A DNA stretch of 38,000 nt from Apostichopus japonicus (Eukaryota; Echinodermata; Holothuroidea; Aspidochirotida; Stichopodidae). The stretch is from contig NC_092570.1 in NCBI RefSeq assembly GCF_037975245.1, positions 949,501 through 987,500 of the forward strand. Reading direction: 5' to 3'. Numbering within the stretch: position 1 is the first letter of the stretch; each line of letters starts with the position of its first letter. Shown here one piece after another: positions 9,082 to 22,277 of this stretch. The translations under genes and the position numbers were made by a program. Under the pieces are notes generated by a model. The model saw only the letters and a list, made by a program, of their open reading frames with translations. It made no database searches and was not told the origin of the DNA.

Positions 9082-11189
9082 TATATGTTCTAGTATGTGT
9101 TAATATATCACTGCTTAATGAGAAACTATATTCAAATTACGCAAAATAGCACCTTTAGGTCTAACAATTATATGCAAATAATTTTGGTACATTGTTACGT
9201 GAGAGTGATGCAAAACTATATGAACGCACGCGAAATGTCACTCTCAGATTTTGTTGTTTCTGAACACCAATAACTATATAAAAATGATCAATTGAAATTA
9301 ACCGATATGCTTTGATTGGTCCCTATCTTACTTGCGCACATCTCTCTGTACTGACACTCAGCACAGTTACGGCCGTAGCCATGGGAAACGAAGGGGAGAG
9401 CCCCCACTCCCCCAACCCAGAAAAAAAGGAGAACTCCTTCCTAATGACATTTTAAATAACCCACACTAATAAAATTAACACTTGTAATACACAAAAGTAG
9501 TTAAACTGATGAAAATGATATACCAACATTTAACATCTAATAGCTCCTACCCAACCACAAATTTCTTCCAGCATATGTTCCCCCACCCCCCCCCCCCCAA
9601 AAAAACATTGGCTATATATGGGCCTGTTTCACATCATCTTTGCGATCATATATAATTGACCCCCCCCCCCACCCAAATTATATATATATATAAAATATCA
9701 ATATTATTGACGAAAGCAGAGAGGTTTTATGGAGCCTCACACGTATCAGAAACGCCAAGTAAAAACATAGGCCAATAAATAAAACAAAAATAAAAACATT
9801 GTGATGTCTCGCTTTACTTCCTATTCTTTCCCTTATCTGGAGTAGCATATATCTTCGATATTGTACTAGTTACGTGATGTTTGTTAATTTCCGTTAATTT
9901 TCAAACTGACTGGAACAGAGATTCCGGTTTTATCAGTAACCTACGATCCTTTTCACCGATAGGCCTATATTGTTACAAATATATTTTTTTTATGACAAAC
10001 TTCATTGTTACGAATGAATTTAAATAATCTAACCTCTTTTACTAGTTCTTATCTCGAGGAATTTATAGTAGGCTATGTGAACCTTTGTCGAAAATAGACA
10101 ATGGCTTAGTTTACCCGGGGAGACGTTAAAACTGTTCCCTGGTTGAATTGCTGACGTCAGTTCAAACTATTAAGACATACATAAGAGTAGTCAAACACAT
10201 ACGTAGGCGTTCTTGGCACGGATAACGTCATTGGGCTTAGAGCTACGCACGTAACTTATCTTAGACAAGAAAGTTTTCTTGGAACGCGACAAGTGTAAAA
10301 AAACAGCCCCATATTGATTCATTCTTAAAACTTCGCCTATTTACATATATAACAAAATAATGTCTTTCCTATTTGGCCTAACCAGTTTACTTATTATTAT
10401 TAGGAGATATTTTAATAAATCCAGTTTGAAGATTAAATAGTCCTTCATATTGATTCCTGTGCATAATCCTTACAGAAAGACAGACATACGGACATTGAGG
10501 GATATATAGCTTACAACTAATGAAACCTAAAATAATTAAGAAAATTCTTGAATTTTTCGATTTATTATATAATTCAATGGTTGATTATATTATAGGCCTT
10601 TCATTATTATTGTTATTATTATAACATGCAACAAACCAAAGCTATAAATGTCATAATCTAAACAGATCGCATTTCTCACACCGATGACGTGGCCTAAGAT
10701 GTTTCTATAATATAACTAATAAACTATATATACATGTAAGCATAGATGCGCGTATCCAGTTTTCGCATGATCATGTAGATTTATCATAGCAACCCGTAGG
10801 AGGGTTTGCGTCAGTATTCTAAAATTGGAACTGGCCGGCGACGTGTGTCTTTCATTACATGTGTTTGTATTAACATTGCAGTTGACGGCTTTATATAGTA
10901 ACATTGATACCTGTTGCTGGAGTCGCTTTTCGAAACAGTGCGGGTTCACGTCACGGGTTATAACGGGTGTAAAATTTTCCCATTTATGAGATTGAAGAGT
11001 TTTTGTTAACCCGTATAAAGTAAGGGAACGTATATTCCATTAGCTTGAATATTTTCCAGTTTCAAATCATGAACAAATGAACAACTTATAATGAAACAAT
11101 TTTCAGATTTGCATTAAGTTGCAATGTGATTAATGTATTAATTAATATATTAATTAATATACTGACATGGAAAGTATCTGGGTGATGAA
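9082..11189. other. Non-coding stretch with poly-C runs
   Basis: No gene is supported. C-rich runs lie at about 9580-9598 and 9660-9671, the latter followed by a short (TA)n at about 9681-9692. A GTAGCC-containing patch at about 9373-9425 may be a fragment of a repeat, but no partner terminus was found. TATTAATTAATA-type repeats lie at about 11136-11160. The 77-codon minus frame at 10716-10949 is unremarkable. Confidence 0.4.
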
Positions 11190-11212
11190 ATATTCAATAT
11201 CGACTCAATATC

Positions 11213-11229
11213 GAAGTATTCAATACTTC
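11213..11229. repeat. 17-bp perfect palindrome GAAGTATTCAATACTTC
   Basis: Two perfect 8-bp arms surround a central C. Related TATTCAATAT and CTCAATATCGA repeats lie just upstream. No flanking duplication is visible. It could be a protein-binding site or chance in AT-rich DNA. Confidence 0.4.
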
Positions 11230-11622
11230 AACTCTCAGTAACACTAAGTCAGCTGGAAATGAGACTTGTGGTGAATTTAAGTGAATTCCTGTTTAACATG
11301 TTATTGTATAAACTCAACCAATTGTTTTGAGCCCAATATACCAGACTTTTCTTTTTTACGATCTAAACTGAAATCACCGTTAAAGGGATCATCCCATTAG
11401 GAGACGTGGAGAGGGAGAGGGACGGGCCAAGGGCGTTAGTTATGCGCTCTGCGATAAATAGCGGACACCCCTGCATATATATTCATCACACGCCTTACCT
11501 TAATCATACAGGCATGAACTGGGTCTGTAGGCTTCTCTCATAAAACACCTGGAAGAACAAAAACAAATACATGCAAGTAAAAGATATTGTCACATTGGAA
11601 GAATTAACATACGGCCATCGTA

Positions 11623-11943
11623 TAGAAGCTCAGGCGCGTAGCCAGGAATTTGCCAAGGGAGGGGCGAAAATGTAGGCAAACTATCAGAGCCGTAGATACG
11701 GCATTGCAAACTATCTAAGCGTAGCGTCACGATGATTGGCGCGAAGCGTTCAAGAACATTTTGGCTGAAAATGCCTCCCACATCGCTGGAAATGGCACTT
11801 CCCGGGCCTTGTTAGTTGCATCTTAGCATTTTCTCTTTTGAAATTACTAGCGATTTCATAAAAACATTTAAATAAAATAGGCTCAAGGGGGGGGGGGCGG
11901 CTGCCCCTTCGCCCCCCCCCTTGGCTACGCGCCTGTAGAAGCT
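11623..11943. mobile_element. Non-autonomous hAT-like element with perfect 8-bp TSD
   Basis: TAGAAGCT flanks the element at 11623-11630 and 11936-11943. The 305-bp element, 11631-11935, begins CAGGCGCGTAGCCAGG and ends CCTTGGCTACGCGCCTG, near-perfect inverted repeats. Its interior (about 11690-11816) carries a module beginning CTATCTAAGCG that recurs in the 19.5-20.4 kb cluster. A poly-G then C-rich block lies near the right end. It has no intact transposase; the 63-codon minus-strand frame inside reads module sequence. Confidence 0.9.
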
Positions 11944-13275
11944 ATATATAGAAATAACTATGACCAACCGTTGCGGTTTGATTTAGTGAAACATTTGAAA
12001 ATAGTTGAATGTTTACCAAGCCAGGATGCACACCTCAACTGATACATATATATTTGTTTATTGTTTAAATCAAGGCGAACGACGGAACGAAGGAAGCGAT
12101 TCTAGCACGTTTTCACAATGAGTCATAAAACAAAACTACCTGATATATAGTCACTGCTGGGTTCAGACTACTTGGTTTCACTTGCGAAATGAAATTGGAA
12201 GATAAGATAGCGGATATCAAACCGACCATCAGCCGATTATTACGTGTGATAACTGGAGGCCGAACTTAGACCCAGACTCATGAAAACAGGACACAAATAC
12301 AAATTCTTTAAAAACATGTGTTAATCTATTATTTGACCTTCGACATGACCTCTGACATGACCCAGGTGCGACATCGTGCGTATAGTACCACAGAAGCCGT
12401 GGTATACATGTTTTGCTCTAACTTATAAAGCTACATTAACAACGGATTCCAACTTGTGTTGTTTGTATGTAAATTAGGTAACGCCGCCCCTGGTCGCATC
12501 CTACTCCTCCTCCCGCCCTCCCCCTCCCCTCCCCCTCTTATTAAAGCGATAACCGATATAGGCCGGGTGACAGACCAGAATATATACATAATGCTCATGT
12601 GTGGGTGTTATGTCAACATATGGATTAGCTTCGGGTATACCAACTAACCTTCAAACAGCTATCACTTCAGAGAGACTTTTTTATCATAGATCCAAAAATA
12701 ACTCGCGCGCCAATATTTTACATCGGGTATCGAAGTCGGGCTATCGCAAAGTCTAAATGGAATCAAATTCCGATACGATTGTATTCAAACAATCATAGTT
12801 GAACAAACAGAGAAAAGGGGCGACTATTTGACCTCTTGGCAATGAGTCGGTCCCTTGATAATTCCCAGGGCAGCGGGACGTCCCCGCATGCAAGGATCAC
12901 ACCATGACGAAGTCGATCGACATGAATGGCTTACGGGCACAGTAAACTGCAAAATATGAAAAGCGTTTTTTTTTCCTTCTAAATTGATAATTCTTTTTTT
13001 GGAATAGACATTGGCCACATACATAACAAACACCTACATTACAAGTATAAGAAAATTCATAACACATCTATATCGAAACTCGGAAGTCACGGTATGGTTA
13101 CGATTTGTGTTAATTAATATGATCAGGAGCTGTAATAGGGGTCCGTTTACACGAGAACTGAATCCAATTATTGCTGTCTGTGAAGACACATTCCAGCTCG
13201 GGAATTTAAATGCCGCGCCATATTATTAGATCAGAAGAAATACTTCATATACACAGGAGTATATAAGGGGTTGAG

Positions 13276-13277
<2 letters not shown>
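11944..13277. other. Non-coding stretch
   Basis: Nothing gene-like was seen. A pyrimidine-rich CCTCCCC tract lies at about 12500-12540, and short poly-T runs at about 12967 and 12995. Confidence 0.35.

Positions 13278-13338
<61 letters not shown>
13278..13338. repeat. (AT)n microsatellite, about 30 units
   Basis: There are 61 bases of uninterrupted alternating AT. It accounts for the IYIYIY open frames on the minus strand, which are not genes. Confidence 0.97.
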
Positions 13339-13344
<6 letters not shown>

Positions 13345-13759
13345 AAAATAATATGCATGTACCGACTGTCAACACTAACAGTTCTAGGTACATAAATGCG
13401 GTCATTCCCACAGTGCTGTGCTGCAGATGTCACGCATATAGCCTACCATCTGGTATATCGATCTTTTTTTATAGAAAAATGTAGGCGGTTTATGTAGATA
13501 CAGGGCAACCGTACTAATAAGTACTCTATATATACCGTATTTAATTTGCATGAAACCGACAAGAACGAGGTCTGCGATTCTGTAAAGATAACGGCACTTT
13601 TTCTGAAACGTTAGTAACTGGCAACTTATACTTCGATCGCCCCCGTCTTTATCTGCCTATCTACGGCATCATACTTTCAGCAAAGGGGAATACTTCAAGT
13701 TACTAATGACAAGTTTAGAAGGAACGTCATCGCGTGTACAGCCTATATACATGGTTACC

Positions 13760-13807
13760 ACCCACGCCGCATACGTACGCCGCGTCCGTACGCCGCGTCC
13801 GTACGGC
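13760..13807. repeat. Short GC-rich repeat of GTACGCCGCGTCC
   Basis: GTACGCCGCGTCC is repeated about twice in tandem, with partial copies on both sides. It is a CpG-dense island in otherwise AT-rich DNA. No gene is associated. Confidence 0.55.
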
Positions 13808-16800
13808 CCATAAGCCGCCTACATACGCAACTAATTCATGCGCATTAGTGGACACGTCAACATGGCTATTTGTTGATCCATATTTGTCGATACAGACTTT
13901 GGTCGAGGGCAGGGCGACATTGGCCTTAATGGCTTACTTATATATTCGTTGTTTTCTGTAGTTAAGTACACCACGATTAATTGGACTATGCAAACAGTTA
14001 TGAGATTAATGAAACTCGCCAAAACAGTACAACAATTATATAATATGTAACCGGGATTAGTTCATTCGCTTGCGTTATCTTTTGTTTCACCACTTAATTA
14101 AAGAGGTCATGGTAAAATGAAGGGAGGAGCATGACCGCCGTACTCCGACGGACAACCCTCCATGGCGCTTGATCATCGAAGAAAATGGTGTATAGATTTA
14201 ATTAGTAGTATATCACAATAAATTATTAACAGATAAATGACTATAGAAAATTATATAGAAGGCAAAAAAAGACATTTCATAAAAGTAAACATGATTTGTA
14301 AAGTCACGTATGAAACTCAATTCCTATTTCTGTTTCTGCTCTGTTATTGCTGCCATGTTTCCTTTCCTTTTCACGCAGACAATATTTCTTTGTTCTCCTG
14401 CTGCCAGCATGCACGGAACGCCGAACAGGACAACGGATCAGATACTGTATAAATAAGGTATGCTTGTTGTACAGTTTGTGTACGTCCTTTTAAGATGGCT
14501 GATTTACGTCTGTATATTGTATATTGTTACTGTAACGTTATCTTTACGTGACAATCTAAACATTCCCCCTGTTGCAGTATACATTTACATGAACACGTAG
14601 CCTCTTTTAGCATTACAGTTTGCGGGCACGATCTAAAGGTAACCACAGGCATAAAATGCACCTCAATTGGTTACGGAAAAAAAAATCACCAATATGTGAT
14701 GCACAGGATTCTATACTTCTTGTTCATTTTGTAAAATTTTGATCTCTATGTAAATAAATAAATAATTTACAATAATTTAATAAATATCCTCAATTGAAGG
14801 AGACCATCATCCATTGGTCATGCATGAACAACTACCCCCAACAGGTAAGAAAAATCATATTCCATTTGGCTGATATATATCGCAGATTTAATGTTTCTTC
14901 ACACATAACGGCTGAAGACTTGATCCATTTGCTTATCTCTACAGTTCCATACGCATAGCACACATATCTCATCAGAAAACCAACGATAACGGTATAATTG
15001 CTAAACATGTAGTAATTTCTTTAAAGTATTATAAATATTGGGAGGTTACGTAAGTAAAGCTCTGCTTAGACTCTTTCTTCCTTATTCCCGGAGCTCGCCA
15101 CCTTTCCCCTTCCACTTGCCCCTATATCGTCGTCCAACATACTCATGATTACGTAACTCTTACATCTATATCCTGAATACAAGTTTGTATTCCTCGTATA
15201 AAAATAAGATATGACTGGTGGTGTTGTTGTTGACTATTTTAACTTTCAAATTATGTAATTGCCGACCCCATGTTAGCAAACAAGCCACTGAAAACTAATA
15301 CCTTGTACCTTTAGGTATAGGCTATATCACCAATTGACTATATATGTCAGTCGTAGGTATATATGAAGATAACAATCACAAGGCACACACCTGTTGTCTA
15401 CAGCTGTGTTAGGTTTTGGCACACCCTGGTAAAAGCTGTGCGTAAACAACATTTCTAGCACGTCGAGAACTGCCCCCCCCCCCCACCAAATAACCCAAGG
15501 AATACAAAACAAGGAATTGTAAATTTGCAAAACTAGTGTGCTACAGTTATGTCATCAATATTTTTGAGGGCACGATTATTCATTCAATAAATTAATCCAA
15601 AGAACTTAACATCAGTCACAGTTGAAATAAACAACATAGTAATAAACAGAACATGATCATTTTAATAAGAGAGAGAGACTGAGTGGTGGCCCACAAGAAG
15701 CTTGGAGTAGTTTATAAACCATGAAAAGCGCTTTATAAAATACAAATACGCCTAAATATGAAACAATAAAACGACCGAGAGTGAAAAAATAAAAACACAA
15801 AGAAATGTGGCACAGATATTTAAGGTGAAAAAGGCTAAAACAGAACACCAAGGAACTGTTTAATCACAGATGGTTGGTAATAAGATGATGTTTGAGGGCA
15901 CTTTTACAAGTAATGTTTGAGAGACATTATCGACTAATTGATAACGATTATCGGTTAATTGACAGCGGGTATTCTTTTGTCATGGTCTTACTTGTCAGAA
16001 ACTGGAATCGACATGTTTAAGATTAACATACGACCATGCAATTATTCTGATTGAGTCGTTAAAACAAATCAGCCTTTGATAGGTATAGAGGATCGTTATA
16101 AGCATAATCCAGCGAACGTATAAGGATGACGTCAATACGGTAATGACAGTGTTCAATTACGGATACTTTGTGGATCCCATAGTACACGTTTAGGCTGTAC
16201 TATTGCATGTAGGAATGTTCATAGTACGTCACTAGCTCAACCTGATTGTAGAATCCATACAATACTTGTGCCTGAACGATCGAAAGATTGTGCCCCGAAG
16301 CATAGATGCCTTTAGGCTGTAAACAAACTTGAACGTTTTCACGAAGCAGTATGTACAATATGCATGTATATTGGCTTTATCGTGCAAACAGAGAGAAGAA
16401 TCATGTACGTAGGTCCATTATCAAACGTGGGTAGGACCTATTTAGTGTGCATTGTATGGGTACGTGTCATAGTATGCCTAATGTGGAACTTTCGCTTGGA
16501 TACCATAATTCATGACAGACGCCACCGGTGCCGACCACAAATCAGTTTGCAATGATTTGCGGAGGGGGAAACATGCGGTTTCTAAGTCATGTTGTGGCAA
16601 GGATGTTTCTTTCACCCTCTACATTGTAAACACGACATTTTTCACCCAACACTATACAACACTTCTTATTGTGTTTTTGTCTGATAGAGTTACTATGGGA
16701 ACGCTTCTATTGTGATGACGTAAGTTGAAGTAGAGTGTTAAAGCAGCCTGCTGCGATGGAATAACACGCATGACAACAAATGCACGCTAAATTCAATTAT

Positions 16801-18777
16801 TGGTCATGATCGTGTGATGGGCATATGGAGGAATATATTATATTTTCTAGACTGTTACATAATTCATAAATGTATGTACTAACCATCCAGACACATGATA
16901 CGTGGACAATTTAAATATGTGCTCGTACACATCGCATATACCGGTTAATTACATGCATATGCGTACATAACGGACGTACTTTATGTAGGGCGTATGTACA
17001 TATACGTACATCCCAAACGACTAAATAACATTTATTATTAGTAAACAACATGTTCGCATAACAGGTGATCAGTGTGTCTCATGTATCGAGATGCTGCAGT
17101 TAACTGCATGCAGGTAATAATGAACATTCTGTGTTCACGCAAAGACACACATGCATTATTAACCTTTATATAAGATAGACATTAATCCTTTAGGTGATTC
17201 ACGCAGGACTAACTGATGTACTATAGCAAAGCAGGAAAGATATACGAATGCACTTATTTTCTGAAACATTTTTTTCCATTAAAGTTATTCCTTAAAACAT
17301 ACGGCGGGACATTCACGTCTCCCATGAATTATGTCCTCCTATTCTTTTTTTACTATATACGCTATGCTGTATTTGTCTTCATATTTATGATAAGCCTACC
17401 CAGTACCCGCGATTTTGATTGCCCTGGCCATATATCATACCCGTACAATTCAAGGTCTCTCTCGAAATGTAAACTAGTACCAAGGTTTCAGACTCTGGAG
17501 CAATCGACCGCCCAAAAGTCTGGCATTACCACCTTGGCAAAGATGATGCGTATGAAGGCCTACACGTTCCTGCATAATAAATAACCTAATACCTCGGAGG
17601 TCAAGAAGTTTTGGTATTTATTTTTAGAGAGGAAAGAAAATAAATCTTTCCTGGAAGTGCTGATGCTCCAGCTTATTTCTATTGTTCAGTTCTAACTTGT
17701 GGAGCACATATGGGTAAAAAAACCGATGACTTATAATTAAGGAAAAATACAATCATCAAGAAATCTAGACAGATCTTAAGCAGATGACAAAATATACAGC
17801 ACGAAGCTTAAAGGTATGATGTATTGGCCCCAAAATATGTAAGATATTCAAATATTCTCACCTTTGGTCAAAATTCTTAAACTGTTATTATTACAACCTT
17901 CGAGGAAATTTCCCTAACTGGGACATCAGTCATCTTGTGCGTTCCTTAGCAATGTCTGAATACAATTTGGAGAGTAAAGACCTCCAGAAAGTACCTTTTG
18001 AAAACTTCTAGCAATTATAGCGTGTTATAATTTGGGGCCTATACTGACTACCTTTAATGATCCTTGCCACATTGTAAATTGAAAAAAAATAAATTTAAAA
18101 AAAATAAAGTTCACTCCTACACCAGGATCTTCAACTTATGACCGCATAATGAGTACGCAAACGCACACACCCACATACACAAACACACAGACAGACATCA
18201 ATTCTAAGTGGAAACAATCAGGGTTGGAAAATGTGTTGTTGTATGAGTTTGGTGGTAAGTGGCGTTATTTTTTTCTTCATATTTTTCCCTTCAGTTTCAT
18301 TGATATGTTTTATCACAACATACATATATGGAGCACGTATATATTAATAAGTATCTGATGACGTGCATTGCATGAGGAAGTGACCTAAAAACCTTTGTAT
18401 ATAGGCCTATCTAGTAGGTCATTCCCCGTATAACACAGTTAAACTAAATACATATGGACACAAAAATATAAGGAGGGATACCGTATCTGGTAACAGCCAT
18501 CAATATCTCAAATGGCTATATATCTTAATTTTCTTCTGAAAGATGAAACAGTGCTATAATGTTTCATATCATGTGGCAATGAGTTCCAGCCGAGAATCTG
18601 CACGAATTCTCAAACAATGATTGGCATTATTATAAGTTCTAAAAACGTGAAGTGTGAAGGTTTATCAGCTGACCTAGTTTGTTATCATTGTGGATTTAGT
18701 AATTGCTAAGTAACGAAATTTGTGACATTTGCTGGGATTAGATTATGAACAATGCGATTAAGCATATTGACATGTAT
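13808..18777. other. Non-coding stretch of about 5 kb
   Basis: No conserved protein, RNA gene or long repeat was recognised. A short C run lies at about 15473-15484. The longest open frame (17216-17584, plus, 122 codons) has a Phe/Tyr-rich first half typical of translated AT-rich DNA and no recognisable domain. TAGGCCTA-like sites and many TA-rich patches occur. Confidence 0.4.
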
Positions 18778-18852
18778 GAGATCAACAAGCTTGAGATCAA
18801 CAAGCTTGAGATCAACAAGCTTGTGATCAACAAGTTTGAGATCAACAAGCTT
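18778..18852 (+). repeat. 15-bp tandem repeat, five copies
   Basis: GAGATCAACAAGCTT is repeated five times end to end (18778, 18793, 18808, 18823, 18838). Only the fourth copy differs (GTGATCAACAAGTTT). Every other copy holds the palindrome AAGCTT. The array is in frame but has no supporting coding context. Confidence 0.95.
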
Positions 18853-19454
18853 GAGCAAATTGAAAGAAGAAAACACAACTTTCTAGTATGTTCAGTATGT
18901 TTAGTATGTGATATGTGACGAATTGTTTTCTCTTGTAAAAGTATTTATTTGTTACCGTATTATACCAATATTGCCAGATGATACCATACACAGTCAACTA
19001 ATGACCAACCAAAGTTACTGGAACTTCACAACCCTGCAGACGTCAAACTCTTAGAAATAGGAAGTTCTTTTCCAGTCGGGTATATCCCTAACAATTCATT
19101 GTGTTAAGAATCAAGTGTTCTGAACTTTGATCCGAACAATCATTTATGCTGGGGCGTTTCAGAGTGCAAAGGTCATTAGGGGCAATAATGACGTCATTCC
19201 ATCCGTCTGCCAAAAGTACTGTATGTTGTTTGTCGCGTTCCAAAGGGAAGTTCCTTCGCGACGGTGACGTCAGAACGTATTAATAATTAAGCTGTGTGCC
19301 TATATACGCTTCACATCAAATTACAAACAGCACTGTACATAAGCATAGCAGGAAAACAGTGACTTAATATATTTGGAACATGGGAAGTACAGGACGTCGT
19401 GAAAAGTTATGGCAAAAAGACAATAAAGTGAAGTCAAAAGACCAATAAATAAAC
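18853..19454. other. Non-coding stretch
   Basis: No gene or long repeat was recognised. TGACGTCA-like CRE half sites appear at about 19190 and 19265, of unknown use. Confidence 0.35.
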
Positions 19455-19657
19455 CATTACACCAGTGGCGGAGATTTCTTGTCAGAAGTGGGGGGGTTGC
19501 AGGCCATTGATGAAATAAAAAGTCATAACTGCTGGCTCACTATCTAAGTGGAGCGACACCATAAGTTGGCGCGAAGTGCACAAGAATTGTTTGGCAAATA
19601 TTGCCTCCCAGATTGCAGTAAATGACACTGCCCAGGCCTTGAAAAGCTGCATTTAAC

Positions 19658-19870
19658 CAGGGGCGTATGCAGGATTTTCTAACCCGGGGGGCGCGTATTA
19701 ATATCTAAGCGGAACGCCACCGCTGGTTGGCGCGCAGCGTACAAGCAAATTTCTGGTTTTGGTACCCCCAGATCACCGGAAATGGCACTTCTCGGGCTTG
19801 AAACTGACCAACCATATGTACACTTTTGCCTGAGAACCAAGTTTCTTCCAAATACTTTTTTTCTCATCTA
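19658..19870 (+). mobile_element. Truncated hAT-like left end nested in the composite
   Basis: CAGGGGCGTATGCAGG at 19658 looks like a hAT-type terminus, and it follows CATTTAAC (19650-19657) as a possible target site. A module copy follows at about 19699-19801 (starting TATCTAAGCGG and including TTGGCGCGCAGCG). No matching right terminus or second CATTTAAC was found downstream, so the copy is probably truncated. The right boundary given is approximate. Confidence 0.5.
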
Positions 19871-20250
19871 TAACCTTTTTGAAGATTGTCACCAGTCACA
19901 CATCATGTTCGACTTCATCACATATCCTGTGGATCATTGCTTTTGTAGGTGATTCTTCATCGCGGCCCACAATATCCGTCAGCCCCACTGTTCAGAATTT
20001 GAAAATTCACAATTCTCGTGAATAAATTCACTTCAAAACATACCCACAATGTTGCATCTATGGACAACCGATATAGAAAAACCTCCTTCAAACCCTAACA
20101 GACGGGTCAAAATTGCACGAGTATGATGAAGAATGATGAAGAATGTAGGTTAGGGAATTTTCGAAAATTCAGACGGCTACTAAAAAATTTCGTTGAAGGA
20201 AATAAAAATATTCCAGATATTTCCGAAACCGAACACTGCACACATCGTCA

Positions 20251-20823
20251 GTTTTGAGCATGGGCGCAGATCAGTCTTGAATAATGGTGGGGACGCGTGT
20301 CTGTTCTATGACACTATCTAAGCGGAGCGCGACCATGGGTTCGCGCGTAGCCTACGATTTTTTGGGCAAATATACCTCCCAGATCGCCGGAAATAACACT
20401 TCCCAGACCTAATGATGCTCCTAAACCTCCTTAAGTTTTAGATCTCATGGCTTAGAAATTTAGTTTGGAGAAATACATGGGCGTCTGCAGAAAGAAAATC
20501 AGGGGACCAATAATCCAAGTAGACTTTTGTATATACGATGGGTCTGGGGTCCTCTCCCAGAAAACAAATATAGACTGCTGCAAATGCGATTTCCGTCCTA
20601 TATTTAACAACTGTGGATAAAATACAATAAAATGAGAACTGCTGCATGTCATTTGCACAATGCTGGATCAAACTGCGCCAAAATTCAATACAGGGGAACT
20701 TGAAATGCAGCTATTGGTCAAGACAAATTGGTGGGGACACGGTATATCATGTCCCCACTACTGAAAAAGTTGGTGGGGACGCGTCCAGCTGTCCTCACCA
20801 GGATCTGCGCCCATGGTTTGGAG
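20251..20823. mobile_element. Nested hAT-like element with 14-bp perfect TIRs
   Basis: CATGGGCGCAGATC (20259-20272) and GATCTGCGCCCATG (20802-20815) are perfect inverted repeats of a 557-bp element. The flanks GTTTTGAG (20251-20258) and GTTTGGAG (20816-20823) match at 7 of 8 bases, consistent with a slightly decayed target duplication. GGTGGGGACGCGT occurs near both ends in the same orientation. The interior holds the shared module at about 20311-20410. It lies wholly inside the 19463-21384 element, so it inserted later. Confidence 0.82.
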
Positions 20824-21392
20824 GCTGTTTATCGTGGAACGCCATTTTCATGCTCACTTATATGATGTGATATCTGCTGTTTGCTTTACAAATTTGAATA
20901 ATTTTGTCACTGTTCCTCTTTCTCTTCCCGTTTTCTTGCTGTATTTTCTACTCCATCCTTTTCTCTCTTTCTTCTTTTTCTTTTCCTTCCTTCACCTCGT
21001 TGAAGTTGGCAAGTGTATACAATTCCAAAGCTATTCAACAGCAACAAAACGTTATTTTGTGTATGTCTGTTGTGGGGTGAAGTTAGCGCTATGAGCTACA
21101 AGTTCCAATGCGCAAGGTGGGGGAAAGGGGCTAGAAATAATGTGTGGGTCAATTCTAACTCGGTCGTTAATTGTTGATGTAGCCTACCAGGTAAAAGGTT
21201 GAAATGACTTTAACAATTTCAAATTTAATAATTTGATTTATTAAGCCATTTGGAGCACATAACTTAGGCTATAACAGAACATTACTGGCAAAAACTAGGG
21301 GGGTTGATTGTGTGGGCCAACCCCCCTCTTCAAAAAGTGGGGGGGTTAAAACCCCCCCCAACCCCCCCTGTTTCTCCGCCACTGCATTACAC

Positions 21393-22277
21393 CAATGGTC
21401 TTTATGCTACGCTCTGTATAAATGTAATATAGCCAGTTCAAATATACGTTCCTTTCTAAGATGGTGTAACGGACTATTTTCTAACATAGGCCTATATAGT
21501 TCCGTTTATCTGACATCTACAGTGAAACTCTCTTTCTCTCTCTGTCAGTCTATAGACATAAAAGACGACAAATGTCTCGTTAAATTTAAGACTTTAGTTT
21601 AATCGTCATTTAATGTAATCTCTCGGACTTTTCCACAATAACCCCGTGAAATAATTAAGTAGTCAAACGTTATAAATTGGACGGACGTTTTAACCGGTAA
21701 TTCATATTCTTTATAATTTATGAATATTTCGTCCTCATTATGAGTTACCTATATATAACCACTAACCTTATTTTCTAATTTAATAGCTGAGGCCTATATA
21801 CAAAACAAATGTTTGATCGAAGATGTTTACATAATATTATAACAGCTGTAATCATAATTTACGTTGTTTTTAAAACTCATATGTCTCTCTGATTGAGACA
21901 CGTGTAAAATTTACATGTAATCTAATATTAACACACACATCACAAACCATTTGCCCTGTTCCTAACTTAATATGCCCAGTATTAAGGTTTCATCCAACAT
22001 AGACTCTTTGTTTTGTCATGTCCGATAAATATCATGTCAAATTTTATTAATCTATTTGCACAACTTCGATGTTTCTGTTTAATGGTCGTTTCGGGTGCGA
22101 TCAGTTGGTGGAATAAAAACGGATAGATTATGGTTTCAGATTTTCTCAGCAGCAAATTAGGAGTTGGTTTTCAACTTCTATAATGACATGACAGGTTCCC
22201 GCATTATTCGCAAGAACAAGAAATAACGAGCAACTGTTTTGTCTTTCATTTCACTTCAGATGATTTTTTTTCCTTCT
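21393..22277. other. Non-coding stretch
   Basis: No gene was recognised. TAGGCCTATAT occurs at about 21486 and GAGGCCTATATA at about 21789. Confidence 0.35.

Larger units (their letters stand above)
19455..21392. mobile_element. Composite hAT-like element with 8-bp TSD, hosting nested copies
   Basis: CATTACAC flanks the element at 19455-19462 and 21385-21392. The 1922-bp element, 19463-21384, starts CAGTGGCGGAGA and ends TCTCCGCCACTG, perfect 12-bp inverted repeats. It contains at least one further element (20259-20815) and a lone left terminus at 19658. Interior modules starting CTATCTAAG recur at about 19531 and 20311, and a close variant lies at about 19699. Near the right end AGGGGGGTTG (21297-21306) can pair with CAACCCCCCT (21318-21327). 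No transposase frame survives. Confidence 0.85.

Noticed and set aside
9370-9610. Possible hAT-like element starting near GGCCGTAGCC
   Set aside because: No matching inverted terminus or flanking duplication could be found.
17216-17584. 122-codon plus-strand open frame
   Set aside because: The first half is Phe/Tyr-rich as expected from AT-rich DNA, and no known motif or neighbouring exon supports it.
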